DNA of 64,000 nucleotides from Liolophura sinensis (taxonomy: Eukaryota; Mollusca; Polyplacophora; Chitonida; Chitonidae). Both the position numbers and the translations under genes were made by a program. The stretch spans positions 50,256,984-50,320,983 of the forward strand of contig NC_088300.1 in NCBI RefSeq assembly GCF_032854445.1, read 5' to 3'. Positions 63,470 to 64,000 of the stretch are shown one piece after another. The notes under the pieces were generated by a model that saw nothing but the letters and a program-made list of their open reading frames with translations, was not told the origin of the DNA and did no database searches. Position 1 is the first letter of the stretch. Every line of letters starts with the position of its first letter.

Positions 63470-64000
63470 GTAAGTTTTTCCTTGGGATGGGATGGAGATG
63501 ATCTTTTAGAAAGGGTATAATCTTCTGTATTCGTCTCGAGAATGTATGATATTGCAGTAATTATAAATAGTTCAATGACATAGCTTGGTTATTATTAAAA
63601 CTGACCTCGTCCAGTGATCTATAATGTATACTGCCGCGAAACTTCAGGCCGGCTACTTACTGTTGGTTTGACCCCGAAAACTGAACACTTCCTGAGCTAA
63701 TTCCTTCCCTTGACCTGACGATGGTGTTGAAGCGAAATTGTATACTCATCAGGTAACGCAAGATTTTAGTGTTATATCTCATCCTTCTTTTCTGTACAAG
63801 ACGAATTGGGGATTATGTGTGTGTTCACCAAAGTTTTTAACTGTTTAGGAAGATATATATGTTAGCCTTTAGTGATTTGGATATAAGTTAGGACACATTG
63901 TCCTAAGCATAAATATGCGTTTTGAGCTTTATCAAGAAAGAGACACACATAGAACACGGGCGTTAACCGAATTCAAACCTAAATCAAGTGACCCATGGGC
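63470..64000 (+). other. FRRS1-like intron 6, continuing past the window
   Basis: Starts with donor gtaagt after residue 247. No further DOMON or cytochrome b561 exon was recognised before the window ends. Confidence 0.6.

Overview
The window is eukaryotic, AT-rich animal DNA: genes are split by GT-AG (and two GC-AG) introns, spacers are long, and tRNA-derived SINEs, non-LTR retrotransposon relics, solo LTRs, MITEs and micro/minisatellites are abundant. The dominant repeat is a tRNA-headed SINE with an (AAAT)n tail. From memory this repeat type is common in molluscs and other marine lophotrochozoans, so a mollusc is the most likely source; the species cannot be fixed from sequence alone. No bacterial, plasmid, phage or CRISPR feature is present.

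Layout. (1) 0-9 kb: repeats and unassigned spacer, including a Tc1/mariner-like MITE, a solo LTR and several SINE copies. (2) 9.49-23.42 kb, minus strand: a complete five-coding-exon FAM53 (simplet) gene whose exon phases join into a 435-residue protein. Its introns carry several minisatellites, a SINE nested in an older SINE, and a Harbinger-like element that split another SINE. (3) 23.4-39.6 kb: non-coding and probably upstream FAM53 sequence. It holds a 51-bp minisatellite and ends in a CpG-rich, CRE-containing segment that may be the FAM53 promoter. (4) 40-59 kb: a transposon-dense gap with a 5'-truncated LINE with reverse transcriptase, an L1/Tx1-like ORF1 relic, a LINE RNase H/3' end, a 27-bp minisatellite split by a solo LTR, GC-rich palindromic repeats, a foldback element and many SINEs. 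(5) 59.57-64 kb, plus strand: the 5' part of a secreted or membrane Reeler-DOMON gene of the ferric-chelate reductase 1 (FRRS1/SDR2) type. Six coding exons are in the window and the gene runs off the right edge.

The two genes face away from each other and have no evident functional link: FAM53 proteins are nuclear regulators, and the other product enters the secretory pathway. I found no convincing new multi-gene system. The most informative unusual content is the record of nested insertions with readable target-site duplications, and several dispersed repeats that I cannot name. All exon models come from reading splice sites and frames by eye, without transcript evidence.
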